From Oegoconia quadripuncta (Eukaryota; Arthropoda; Insecta; Lepidoptera; Autostichidae): a stretch of 64,000 nucleotides of DNA. The position numbers were made by a program, and so were the translations under genes. Shown piece by piece: positions 54,640 to 64,000 of the stretch. The notes under the pieces are model-generated. The model saw only the letters and a program-made list of their open reading frames with translations. It was not told the origin of the DNA and did not search any database. Numbering within the stretch: position 1 is the first letter of the stretch; every line of letters begins with the position of its first letter. The stretch lies in contig OX438748.1 of the NCBI GenBank assembly GCA_949316235.1, forward strand, positions 1,119,001 through 1,183,000, read 5' to 3'.

Positions 54640-54725
54640 TTTGGTGTTAAGTCTCATAGTCGCGTTTTACGACACTCACGAGAAGAGGCGGGTTGGTTCT
54701 ATTCTTTTTATGTGCCGAAACTAAA
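54640..54725 (-). repeat. GTGTCGTAAAAG repeat fragment
   Basis: AGTCGCGTTTTACGACACTC, then AGAAGAGGCGGGTTGGTTC, complements the 30640-30785 repeat. Confidence 0.5.
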
Positions 54726-55119
54726 AAAATTCTCACCATTTTGATATCTAAATAAGAATTATTCACATCTTCACTTCAATCAAAATTCAACTTGAAACAG
54801 TCTCATTTTCCACATTTTAAAAATTCACACTAAAGACAAAGTGTATTTTTTGTCTATTTCTTATTAGAATTTGCATCAGTGCGTCAAAGGCCTTTTGTCA
54901 AGGAATATTCGAGGCGGACTAGACGCTCTAATGATTTCCTCTCGGCTCCGGGGTATAGCGTTTGACCCCCATGCAAATGTCTTGCACTTTTATCCAGATA
55001 TTTTATATCATTGGTAGGTAGGTAGTTGAGAAGCAACTAAAAGTTTTTTTTTTGAGTTTGAAAAATTTAAATTATATATTTTTTTGATAGGTATAACACA
55101 ATTGGTGACAAGTGTCTAG

Positions 55120-55452
55120 TTTTTTTTTATGTACGAAGTGTTCGTACTTGACCTCAATCACACCTGATGTTAAGTGAAGATGAGTTCGAAGGTGGAAGCG
55201 TACTGACCCGGAAACCCCAACACATTTGGGGGACTGGCTATCTTATCTCTGACAACCGGAACACAACAATGCTATTAACATTGCTGCTTGGCGGCAGATT
55301 TAGATATTATGGTGGTAGCTAGCCAGACGGACATTTTAAAATGCCCTACCACCAACCAAACCGAGTACTTAAACATGTACCCCGCTGGGGTTCGAACCCG
55401 CGACCTCCAAATCGTAAACCCAATGTTGTTTACATTGAGCCACGGAGGCGGC
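55120..55452 (-). mobile_element. SINE-1, full length (duplication arm 1)
   Basis: Poly(T), the tail complement CCTCAATCACACCTGATG, body and the head complement CCACGGAGGCGG. The B box is altered to GGTTCGAACCCC. Confidence 0.88.
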
Positions 55453-55465
55453 TAGTAAATTGATA

Positions 55466-55720
55466 ATTTCTTTTTATGCACAACGGGTTAGCACTGGACC
55501 TCAATCACACCTAATGTTAAGTGAAGATGAGGCCGAAGGTGGCAGCGTACTGACCCGGAAACCCCATCTCAGAGGAGGAAATGCTTGTGTGCTGAATGTG
55601 AACTTTTGTTCCCGAGTCATGAATGTTTATATAAATATTTACGTAAGTTTATCCGTTATCTAGTATCTTTGCTTACTTTGGGACTAGATGATTGGTGTAA
55701 GTGTCCGAAGAATTGGGTCC
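55466..55720. mobile_element. SINE-1 tail (-) fused to SINE-2 body (+)
   Basis: 55466-55565 is a SINE-1 tail and 55583-55718 a SINE-2 body (TTCCCGAGTCATGAATG, CGTTATCTAGTATCTTTGC). The same joint recurs inverted at 60150-60405. Confidence 0.75.
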
Positions 55721-55721
55721 T

Positions 55722-56130
55722 TAGCTATGAAATTTGAGTTTTTTCTTTGTTAATCATATGTACCAATTCCTGCGATTTTCAAAGCTATATCCAAATTTGT
55801 TTTTTATTTGGAAAATGGAATATTATTTCAAGGTTTCACATGAAATATTTTTTAATTTCTGGGCTAAATCACGCAATAAAAAAAATTTGAACAGAGCTCT
55901 TTTCATGTGCTTCCCATAATCATTTCTTAGATTCGCTGAAACTTTTATGAAGCGCTTACTTTTAAAAATTAATGCTGCTTATACTTAACTTAATGTTATC
56001 CGATAACACACACAAAGTTTAGCTAAATTTGGATTTGCCGTTCCCAAAAAAAAACAAAAATGTTTGTATGGAGAAAACAGTCTTAATGAAATTCTTCATA
56101 CAAAACGCCAATTTCATAGGTAAGGACCTA
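55722..56130. mobile_element. Mariner-type MITE, ~408 bp
   Basis: Termini TTGGGTCCTTAGCTATGAAA and the inverted TTTCATAGGTAAGGACCTAA; the internal sequence closely follows 49415-49815. Confidence 0.75.
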
Positions 56131-56247
56131 ACATTTATTTATCCTTAAAAACAGAATGCTGCAATGTGGGGACCAAGGATGAGTAATAAATGAAACTCAC
56201 ATCTCGGTGTCACGCGTATGTAATGCTTCCAAATCAATAATGCATGG

Positions 56248-56575
56248 ACTTATAAAATCAAAATCAAAATCAAAAATATTTTATTCAATGTAGGATACAA
56301 AAATATCACTTATTGAAAGTCAACATGTTATTATTTTTTTTTAAACTACATCGCTTCGCAAGGTGTTATGGTTAGGGAGAAGAAGCGACAAGAAACTCCG
56401 CAACAACACATCTTTTCAATTTGTTTCCATCTTTACAATAATATTACATTTTAATATTACATATTACAAAACAATAGCAATTAACATAACGACCAGCTAA
56501 CACCAGACCTCCTTATCGCCTAAATAATCATCTATCCTGTAATAACCCTTCTTACACAGAGTTTCTTTAATATAT
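56248..56575 (-). mobile_element. LINE-A subtype 2 3' end
   Basis: The AAAATCAAAATCAAAAATAT tail and the complement of the 37000-37390 3' UTR; the ORF end complement (CTCCTTATCGCCTAAATAATC) is present. Confidence 0.75.
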
Positions 56576-57724
56576 ACTAAACATACATATTAACCAGTTA
56601 AAATAAGAAGGGTAGAGGTGCGTCATACACATACTACAATGCAATAAGTTGACAGGACTATAGTCAATAACTAATTTAGTGTTTTCGATATCTTTTCTGT
56701 GATCCTATTGTGTTGATGCCCTTCGCCTGTTAATAGGACTCTATGGGCTCTCTGGTCAATAGATTCTACCCATCCTAAAATTATAAAAGAGGTTTTCCAC
56801 CTTGTTCCAAAGCATACATACTATAAATTAAATAATAATAAGCTATACACCGTCATCCCTAGCAAGTGGAGGCAGATAAAATACAATCTTGAACCAACAA
56901 GGGTTAAAAAAACATGAGTAGGAATGAGTAGGCAGTTAACAGAGGGGTAACATTACGATAGGTTTTAATGTATACGAGCGCAGAGTCTCTCGGTGGACGA
57001 ATTTTTCGATTATCTTTGACATCAACTACGACAGTCCAGTAAGGATTAACTTTCTAATTTTAAAGGTCATGAGTTTTTGCACACGAATATAATACCTGTC
57101 AGTGATAGAATAAAAATGTTTTCTAAGAAATCGGTAGCTTGCTTTAGATATAGTACAGGTATTCAGTAATAAACGTAGACTATATGATTAAATGTTTTCA
57201 AAAATATCGTTCAATAACTTCTTTATATATATGGAAACTTATTGTATTTCATCATTTTTTTTTATTAGTTAATTGTTACGTAGATCTATAGTTTTGACAT
57301 TTTTATTTGGCTTATATTACTTAATTCTTTTAGTTTGACTTTTAACACTATGCAATTTGGACTCACTAACATAACGACTCTTATATTACTGAGGATTGTT
57401 TTATTGATATCTATATAATAACAATAATGTAAAGGTACCAATTTACTTGTAATATAATTAAAACGTTACCCACTCAATTATAACGATAACCCACTGTCGG
57501 TAACATAATGAGAATCACTAATTGGCATAATTCAATTCAATTCAATTCAAAAAGTTTTTATTCTCTCTCACAAAAGTATACAGGTATAAACAATAGGTCC
57601 TTAATCTACGAGATATGCTACATGTAAGTACAAAATTTTGTGAGAGACTGGTGTCCGTACTAGGAAACCTGTGTGACAGATCACCAGCCTCTCACCCTCT
57701 GGAATGGAAAGGCCTTATGTTGCG

Positions 57725-57855
57725 AGATAGGATGTATGCGTGTGAGCGTGAGTGTGTGTGATTGTATGTATGCGTATGAGCGTGAGTGTGTGTGTGATTA
57801 CATGTGTGTGTGATTGTGTATGTGCGTGTGTGTGTGTGGGCGTATGAAGAAAGTG
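57725..57855. repeat. GT-rich imperfect minisatellite
   Basis: Repeated GTGTGAGCGTGAGTGTGTGT-like units with TATGCGTATGAG variants. Confidence 0.8.
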
Positions 57856-58199
57856 TGTTATTAGCGCAAATTAAGAAGTTGTATGAATAACGTAAGATAT
57901 GCTCAGATATTCAGCTACAGACAACAAATACTATTAAGTTATTATAATTTTATAATTTATATAAGTTTGGTATTAGTTTACTATTAATATAATTTCTGCA
58001 ATAATGCTGTTGATTCTATGTAAATAAATAAATAAATCGAAAATTTCACCGATGGCAAATATCATGACTCAATGAACTGTCCTTAGAAAGTATAAAGTAG
58101 CAATTGATAAATTTTTTGAAAATTGTTTTAGGAGATCTTAGCATCTTCTACAAACATTCCATCCTCAAAGTGGCAACTTTAATTTAATATTGCAGGTTT

Positions 58200-58392
58200 T
58201 ATAACTAAATCGGGGACGTCTTAAAGAAAGGCCAAGTCAAGAGTACCCTAAACCGACGAGCATGTATGAACAACCTTATGAGAGTGAAGGAAGCAGAAGA
58301 GGTGTGTCAGGATCGTAGCAAGTGGAAGTCTGTGGTCTCTGCCTACCCCAACGGGAAACAGGCGTGACATTATGTATGTATGTATGTATGTA
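58200..58392 (+). pseudogene. LINE-G (RTE-like) ORF end and tail
   Basis: In frame: LNRRACMNNLMRVKEAEEVC, then QDRSKWKSVVSAYPNGKQA and a stop at ~58368, followed by an ATGT repeat tail. This is the usual end of RTE-type ORFs in my recollection. 5' truncated. Confidence 0.7.
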
Positions 58393-58617
58393 TAACTAAA
58401 TACCTATACTATACCTAAAGCAAGCTACAGAATTATTAGAAAACTTTTTTTATTTTATTACTGATGGATACTATATCCTTTTACAAAAAATCAAGAACTT
58501 TAGATTAGTTACACCACAAAAATTGAGTATGTTTACTGGACTACGAAGATATATTATTGATCGATCAAGTAGCAAATCAAGAATATTATATAAAATAATT
58601 TTGTAACCTAACTGTCC

Positions 58618-58662
58618 TAAGCGTACTGACCCGGAAACCCCATCATATTTGGGGGACTGACC
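58618..58662 (-). mobile_element. SINE-1 internal fragment
   Basis: AGCGTACTGACCCGGAAACC, then CATATTTGGGGGACTG. Confidence 0.65.
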
Positions 58663-58754
58663 TTTACGTATGTTTGTAAGAAAAACATTATTTTCTCAGC
58701 TGGTGCTCATGCTAAGCTTTAAAAATGCTTGTGTAAGTATACAGCCAATTGTGT

Positions 58755-59005
58755 ATTGGGGAGTATGCAGTTAACATACCGAACATTCGCACTAAGAAGT
58801 TCGACTCTTCATTCATAATGCGAACAGCCAAGGCATGGAACTCCCTTCCGGCGTCAGTCTTTCCTGAATCCTACAAACTTGGGATCTTCAAGAGCAGGGT
58901 GAATAGGCATCTACTGAGATCGCGTGCTTCATTTTCGGCCACATCGTCACTTCCTATCAGGTGAGATTGTGGTCAAACGCGAATCCAGTTAACCATAAAA
59001 AAACT
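58755..59005 (+). pseudogene. LINE-B RT C-terminus and tail
   Basis: VNIPNIRTKKFDSSFIMRTA, then KAWNSLPASVFPESYKLGIF and a stop at ~58962; the tail AACCATAAAAAA. Confidence 0.8.
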
Positions 59006-59515
59006 AAGCTCAAGATACAATGTCGCCTCCACATTCGTTATTCTATGGCCATCCCTTTCATCAATTTAGTTTTTCTTTGTCCGCATTCGAGATCGAACGG
59101 ACTTCGCCAGAACAAGTTTTATCGACGCATTGTTTGTGCGGCGCCCTTATTTTTTATGAATACGTAAATTCTGAAGGATTCGCCTTTAAGGGCCATAGTA
59201 GACGGATCGCTGGAGTTGTAATAGAATATGGATTATTTATCTGGAAAATGTCTTTTGTGTTCCATTCGCTGTATTAGGCAAAGGTTTTGGACGTCGTGAT
59301 AGTACTCTGATCAATGTCATATTTAGCGCAGAATGATTTTGTCTTTATAAAACAGTTAGCATAGTGATATATGTAGCTTTACCGCTACAAAAGCAACATT
59401 TTTAGTGATACTGATTGTCTATTGGTAGAGTATGACGGCAGGGAACTATTAATAATCAATCAATCAATCAAATACGCTTTATTGTTTAAATAAGGAAGGT
59501 ACATTTAAATATCTC
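59006..59515. other. No recognised feature
   Basis: Two overlapping frames of 68 and 85 codons (59020-59277) show no family features. Not called. Confidence 0.35.
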
Positions 59516-59517
59516 AC

Positions 59518-59775
59518 TGCCCGCGTCGGTTTTTCCCGACACTTACAACCTTGGGATCTTCAAGTCTAGAGTGAATAGGCATTTACTGGGTGCGCGTGAT
59601 ACATCTTCGGCTACATCGTCACGGTGAGATTGTGGTCAAACGCGAAACCAGTTTTTAATAAAAAAAAAAGTCTTATAGAAACTACAAATTAGGCGGCCTT
59701 ATCGCTAACAGCGATCTCTTCCAAACTCTCTTTCTCTTTGTAAACCCTTACTCTGGCAAATAAATAAATCATTCG
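59518..59775. mobile_element. LINE-B tail (+) followed by LINE-D tail (-)
   Basis: 59518-59668 reads PARVFPDTYNLGIFKSRVNR and ends in an A run, with 8 bp lost before GTGAGATTG. 59690-59775 carries the perfect hairpin ATCGCT-AAC-AGCGAT (59701-59715) and TCTCTTCCA. Confidence 0.75.
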
Positions 59776-59884
59776 TTCATTCATTCAATCATCATTCGTT
59801 CACGCGAATGTCAACACTTGGATAGGTGATGACTTGGTACATTGAGGTTAAAAGACACCACGGTCAAAAGGAATCCGTTTTACT

Positions 59885-60112
59885 AATACAGAGTGTGGGA
59901 AAACGAACAAAATATTCTATACTGCAAAACAATAGTAAATTTATCACAACGAAAAGGAAACCAGATAGTACAATTTGGGGGCTTTATCACTAAACTTATA
60001 TTGGAGGAAAGCTTTGGATTAGGAAGCATTACGCACATGATGGGTAGATAAATAAGTATATCGTACAGTGTAGGTAAATTAATTATAGGTAAGTAGGTAA
60101 ATTGGTACATAT
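59885..60112 (-). mobile_element. Degraded LINE-D 3' UTR
   Basis: GTACAATTTGGGGGCTTTAT, then AGCATTACGCACATGAT, matches the complement of 27310-27410 with the hairpin destroyed. Confidence 0.5.
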
Positions 60113-60755
60113 GAATAACAAAGAAAAAACTCCAATTTCATAGCTAAGGACCCAATTCTTCGGACACTTACACCAATCATCTAGTCCCAAAGTAAGCAAA
60201 GATACTAGATAACGGATAAATTTACGTAAATATTTATATAAACATTCATGACTCGGGAATAAACGTTCATATTCAACACACAAGCTTTTCCTCCTATGAG
60301 ATGGGGTTTCCGGGTCAGTACGGCCACCTTCGGCCTCATCTTCACTTAACATTAGGTGTGATTGAGGTCCAGTGCTAACCCGTTGTGCATAAAAAGAAAT
60401 TATCAATTTACTAGCCGCCTCCGTGGCTCAATGTAAACAACATTGGGTTTACGATTCGGAGGTCGCGAGTTCGATCCCCAGCGGGGTACATGTTTAAGTC
60501 CTCGGTTTGGTTGGAGGTAGGGCATTTTAAAATGTCCGCCTGGCTAGCTACCACCATCTATCTAAATCTGCCGCCAAGCAGCAATATTAATAGCGTTGTT
60601 GTGTTCCGATTGTCAAAGAATAAGATAGCCAGTCCCCCAAATGGGTTGGGGTTTCCGGGTCAGTACGCTTCCACCTTCGACCTCATCTTCACTTAACATC
60701 AGGTGTGTTTGAGGTCAAGTACGAACCCGTCGTGCATAAAAAAATTAAAAAAATG
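60112..60755. repeat. Inverted duplication, arm 2
   Basis: The complement of 55120-55762: a MITE end (60112-60148), a SINE-2 body (-), a SINE-1 tail (+) and a full SINE-1 (60412-60750, +), with the same CTAGTAAATTGATAATTTC joint between the SINE-1 copies. Confidence 0.85.
60412..60750 (+). mobile_element. SINE-1, full length
   Basis: Head GCCTCCGTGGCTCAATG, B box GTTCGATCCCC and tail GTCGTGCATAAAAAAA. It is the counterpart of 55120-55452. Confidence 0.88.
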
Positions 60756-60803
60756 CATAGAAAAAAATATCTTAAGTAGATATTTTTTTCTACGCATTTT
60801 TTT
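60747..60803. repeat. AT-rich hairpin
   Basis: Arms AATGCATAGAAAAAAATATC and its complement (one mismatch) around a ~5-nt loop; it begins at the SINE-1 poly(A). Confidence 0.8.
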
Positions 60804-60954
60804 TATTTTTTATTTTTTAAATACATTGCTAACCATTAAAATTTTCGTTTCTTATTTAGCCATCTGAAATTTACACAAAACGTAACTGAAAATCAAATTC
60901 TTTACTTTTAAACTACTTCGGTGTATTTGAGCTACCATTTCAATTGCTTACGTT

Positions 60955-61112
60955 TTTTTTTTTTTTTTTTTACTAAAAACTGGTTTCGCGTTCGGCCACA
61001 ATCTCACCTGATGGAAAGTGACGATGTAGCCGAAGATGTATCACGCGCACCCAGTAAATGCCTATTCACTCTAGACTTGAAGATCCCAAGGTTGTAAGTG
61101 TCAAACAGTTTT
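60955..61112 (-). mobile_element. LINE-B 3' end
   Basis: A long T run, then ACTAAAAACTGGTTTCGCG and the complement of the FKSRVNRHLLG coding end. Confidence 0.75.
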
Positions 61113-61189
61113 TAGAAATACTGACGATGAAAGATAGAGCTAAACACAACATCCACGGAAGAGGTTTCTTTGTGTGTAAATTCTTTATT

Positions 61190-61292
61190 CTACCAAAGAA
61201 AGTAAATGCAAAATAAATTTAGTGAAAACTATGCACAAAGGCGGACTTATCCCACAACGGGATTTCTTCCAGTCAACCATGATCGTAAGCAA
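61190..61292 (-). mobile_element. LINE-D 3' terminus, hairpin variant
   Basis: Hairpin ATCCC-ACAAC-GGGAT at 61249-61263 and TTCTTCCAGTCAACCA. Confidence 0.7.
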
Positions 61293-61417
61293 CAGTAGAT
61301 TGGGCGTTCAAACTTAGCTAACTTAGCTACATACAGTAAGCATGCAAAAAAAATCTTATAAATGCGAAAGGTTTGGATGTTTGTTTATTGCTCAATCACG
61401 GCAAAACGTATCATATA

Positions 61418-62452
61418 CAGGGCGTCCCACGGCTATGCCACATGGAGGGAAAGTACCTTGAATTTTGTAGATGGAACATTTTACTGAAAGAAGACATTAT
61501 TTTAATTTAAAAAACAATTTAAACTGCATTCATAGATTTTTAAATAAGTACATGGTTGAACCGGGAATCGAACCCTTTATTTATAAAAAAAAATTACCAT
61601 GTAGCTTTATCATACCGATCGAAAGGCTTCATCATAAGGATTATTTTTTGCTAAATAACATAGTGTCAGAAATAAAAGGAAGACCATGAATTTTAACATT
61701 AGATGTGCAATTGTGTTCAGAAAAATGAAAAGCTGACATTGCCGTAAGGACATACAACTGTCATTATCATTACTAATACTAATTACCCACTCGAGAAGTA
61801 TGCATCATTTCCCTATTATAATTTAGGTTCATGATAAAATGATAAAGACATACGTAATTAGTAAGTAGGTACCTGGTTGTATGTCGTATCCTGAATCTGC
61901 CGAAAGACGCGTAAATGATTTTCTCCATCGCAATGCGGCTGGCTGATTAGATTTTTTTTTATGGGGTTATGTAAAAAATTTAGTTTACAAGAACCAGTAT
62001 CAAAGTGTCCACGAGCTACAAACAGAACTTCGACGTATTATTCTAAATATCCACCACAACATGATCAAAAAATCGACAGGGAGCGAAATAATCAAAAGAG
62101 TGCGACTTTGTATTGAACAGGAAGGGGCTCATTTTGAGCATTTGATAAATTGATTAATTTTGTATTAAAAATGTTAAAGTTCATGGTCTTCCTTTTATTT
62201 CTGACACTATGTTATTTAGCAAAAAATAGTCCTTATGATGAAGCCTTTCGATCGGTATGATAAAGCTACATGGTAATTTTTTTTTATAAATAAAGGGTTC
62301 GATTCCCGGTTCAACCATGTACTTATTTAAAAATCTATGAATGCAGTTTAAATTGTTTTTTAAATTAAAATAATGTCTTCTTTCAGTAAAACGTTCCATC
62401 TACAAAATTCAAGGTACTTTCCCTCCATGTGGCATAGCCGTGGGACGCCCTG
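61418..62452 (+). mobile_element. Tc1/mariner-type element with ~283-bp inverted ends
   Basis: CAGGGCGTCCC to GGGACGCCCTG, flanked by TA. Arms 61418-61700 and 62170-62452 are nearly identical. The plus strand 61950-62154 encodes the transposase end LDFFLWGYVKNLVYK…HFEHLIN with a stop. It is a diverged relative of 9950-10778 and non-autonomous. Confidence 0.82.
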
Positions 62453-62811
62453 TATAGGTAGAACATACCCTGGATTAAGACATAGGATACTTTTTATATT
62501 TAATAGGGTCATGCAATGTTTATAAATAAAGTATAAAAATTTGGTAACAAGCGGCCTAAAAGTATTTCATAAGTAACTATAGACACATAAAGTCTACCGA
62601 TTAGATCTTTATCCCTTTACTTCTAGGACGCTTACGTGGTACCAAATTTATAGAACGCCAGCGAGCTATACGGAAAATAATTAGTAATTAGCTAACAGTT
62701 AATTTATTGTGAAAAAATTGAGACTATAATACGACATTATAGTAGAAATCCGAAGCATCTAAGCTTTATATTTGCTTGTTTCAAAACCACAACCTTCCAC
62801 TATAAAAGCAT
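62453..62811. other. No recognised feature
   Basis: AT-rich, no supported gene. Confidence 0.4.
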
Positions 62812-63083
62812 CATCATCATCAGCCCATAAACATCCATGCCACTGCAGGGATATAGGTCTTTACTCGTATAACGAGGGAGTATGATCTTGGAGGGAGAGG
62901 GAGACTTCACATGTCTTTGAATTTTTATTTCTCAGGCATGCAGGTTTCCTCACGATGTTTTCCCTCGCCTTTATAAGAGCGGATGGATAAATTCATCTCA
63001 TTGGTACTTGGCTTGGCTGGGAATTGAACCCGGACCTCCCTAATTGGGAGACTGCATCTTAACGGCTGAGCCACCGACGCTCT
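62812..63083 (-). mobile_element. SINE-3, full length
   Basis: CATCATCATCATCAGCCC start, CACTGCAGGGATATAGG, TTTCCTCACGATGTTTTCC, the B-box complement GGAATTGAACCC and the head complement CCACCGACGCTC. Confidence 0.82.
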
Positions 63084-63800
63084 TGAGCCACCTTACCAAG
63101 CCTTATGTGTGCTCGCTTCGAATCCACAACCTTCCAATAATCTAAAATTATTGTCAATTCTACTTGGTTACCTTACGGATATAGGTATAAAGGCCCTCAA
63201 TAAAAGTTAATAGGACGTTCAGAATTTAAACTTCGAATGGTAAAACGAATTTCGAACTCGAGTACTGCCAGAGATGCCAATAACCTGTGCAGTGTAACCT
63301 TTTTGTTGACGGTGTCCTGAAGATTTTACATTTCGTACGAGAAGTTCCGGGAACGGATTATAAGTTGAAGTGAGTTGGACGAACAGGAATGTGCGCAGTT
63401 TTATTTGAAAAGTTGCCAACTAGACATTCGAGTGCATTCGGTTTACTTTGTGCGAGGATTTTTGGAGGAGTTCCCGTAAAGTAGCGGCTTTATTTTGTAC
63501 ACTTTATAATGAAATTGAGGTGTTCAATTATTTAATGATCTTCTTAACTATTAAATTTTTGAAACAGAACCATCTAAAATTGATAAAAAATTCTAGGGAT
63601 AATTTATTCCTAAACAATATCACGATGTAATTACGCGTTTAGTTCGATGAATATTGACAGTGATATGCTGTATTTTCCATTAGATATCTAAAATAGTCCT
63701 ATGCGTTACCATCGTTTGCGTAATCTTGCAAAAAGGAAACGCAGCGTTTTGAACTAGAGTAGATACAAATACAGAAGATATTTTATATCTTATATGTATA
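63084..63800. other. No recognised feature
   Basis: No supported gene or matched repeat. Confidence 0.4.
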
Positions 63801-64000
63801 CAGGGCGTCCCAAAGTTATGGGACATGAAGGGGAAGTACCTTAAATATTGTAGATAGTGAATTTTGCTCAAAGAAGACTTTATGTTATTTTTAAAAGTTA
63901 GTAATTCTGCATTCATAGATTTTCTAAAAATTACTTGCTTCGGCTGGGAATCGAACCGACTTAAATGTGAAAAAAAAAACACCCTACTTTTATGATGCCA
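63801..64000. mobile_element. Tc1/mariner-type element, left arm, cut by window end
   Basis: CAGGGCGTCCCAAAGTTATG onward matches 9950-10145 with only a few differences. The rest lies outside the window. Confidence 0.8.

Larger units (their letters stand above)
56990..58605. repeat. Old inverted repeat pair of unknown family
   Basis: 57000-57170 and 58390-58570 match as diverged inverted copies; the best block is TAGCTTGCTTTAGATATAGT against its complement at 58403-58427. It may be a decayed DNA transposon. Confidence 0.5.

Noticed and set aside
61471..61689. 72-residue frame repeated at 62181-62399
   Set aside because: Again the inverted ends of one transposon read on both strands. No evidence of translation.

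Overview
The window reads as insect genomic DNA, most likely from a moth or butterfly (Lepidoptera). It holds one spliced host gene, and almost everything else is transposable-element debris. The lepidopteran call rests on tRNA-headed SINEs, Jockey/CR1/RTE-type LINE tails and Tc1/mariner ends of kinds I associate with lepidopteran genomes. It is recognition from memory, not a database result.

Host gene. Positions 735-6732 (+) hold the last six exons of a cytochrome P450 that looks like the insect CYP3 clan. The I-helix, ExxR, PTRF and full heme-cysteine signature are in frame across consensus splice junctions. The first ~170 residues lie off the left edge or were not recognised. Its introns carry a MITE, LINE tails and SINEs, including a SINE nested in a LINE.

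LTR retrotransposon. Positions 12506-21155 hold a complete Ty3/gypsy element. It has two 270-bp LTRs that read as identical, a 4-bp target duplication (AAAC) and one open 1,626-codon Gag-Pol frame. The Gag opens with a ~160-residue Arg/Ser-rich region resembling the RS domain of splicing factors. The long leader contains a 5'-truncated LINE, and the 3' UTR carries a degenerate tandem array.

Repeat families (labels are mine). LINE-A has a Jockey-like ORF end and a TTTGATTT-type tail. LINE-B ends in CATAAAAAA and shares its tail with SINE-1. LINE-C shares its tail with SINE-4. LINE-D has a 3' hairpin that covaries among copies. LINE-E, F, G, H, I and J are single or rare fragments. SINE-1, -2 and -3 have tRNA-like A and B boxes. 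MITE-1, -2, -3, a mariner-type MITE, a longer Tc1/mariner-type element with ~270-bp inverted ends, and an interspersed repeat U1 make up the DNA transposons. U1 has generated a 17-copy, 27-bp minisatellite at 24743-25210.

Other notable parts are two LTR heads with tRNA-Arg-type primer sites facing each other at 27535-28837, a 5S rRNA-like block at 30211-30266, a large palindrome at 44189-44645, two adjacent perfect palindromes at 52010-52052, and a ~640-bp inverted duplication (55120-55762 against 60112-60755). No tRNA gene, CRISPR array or second convincing host gene was seen. Fragment boundaries are generally good to about 5-20 bases.
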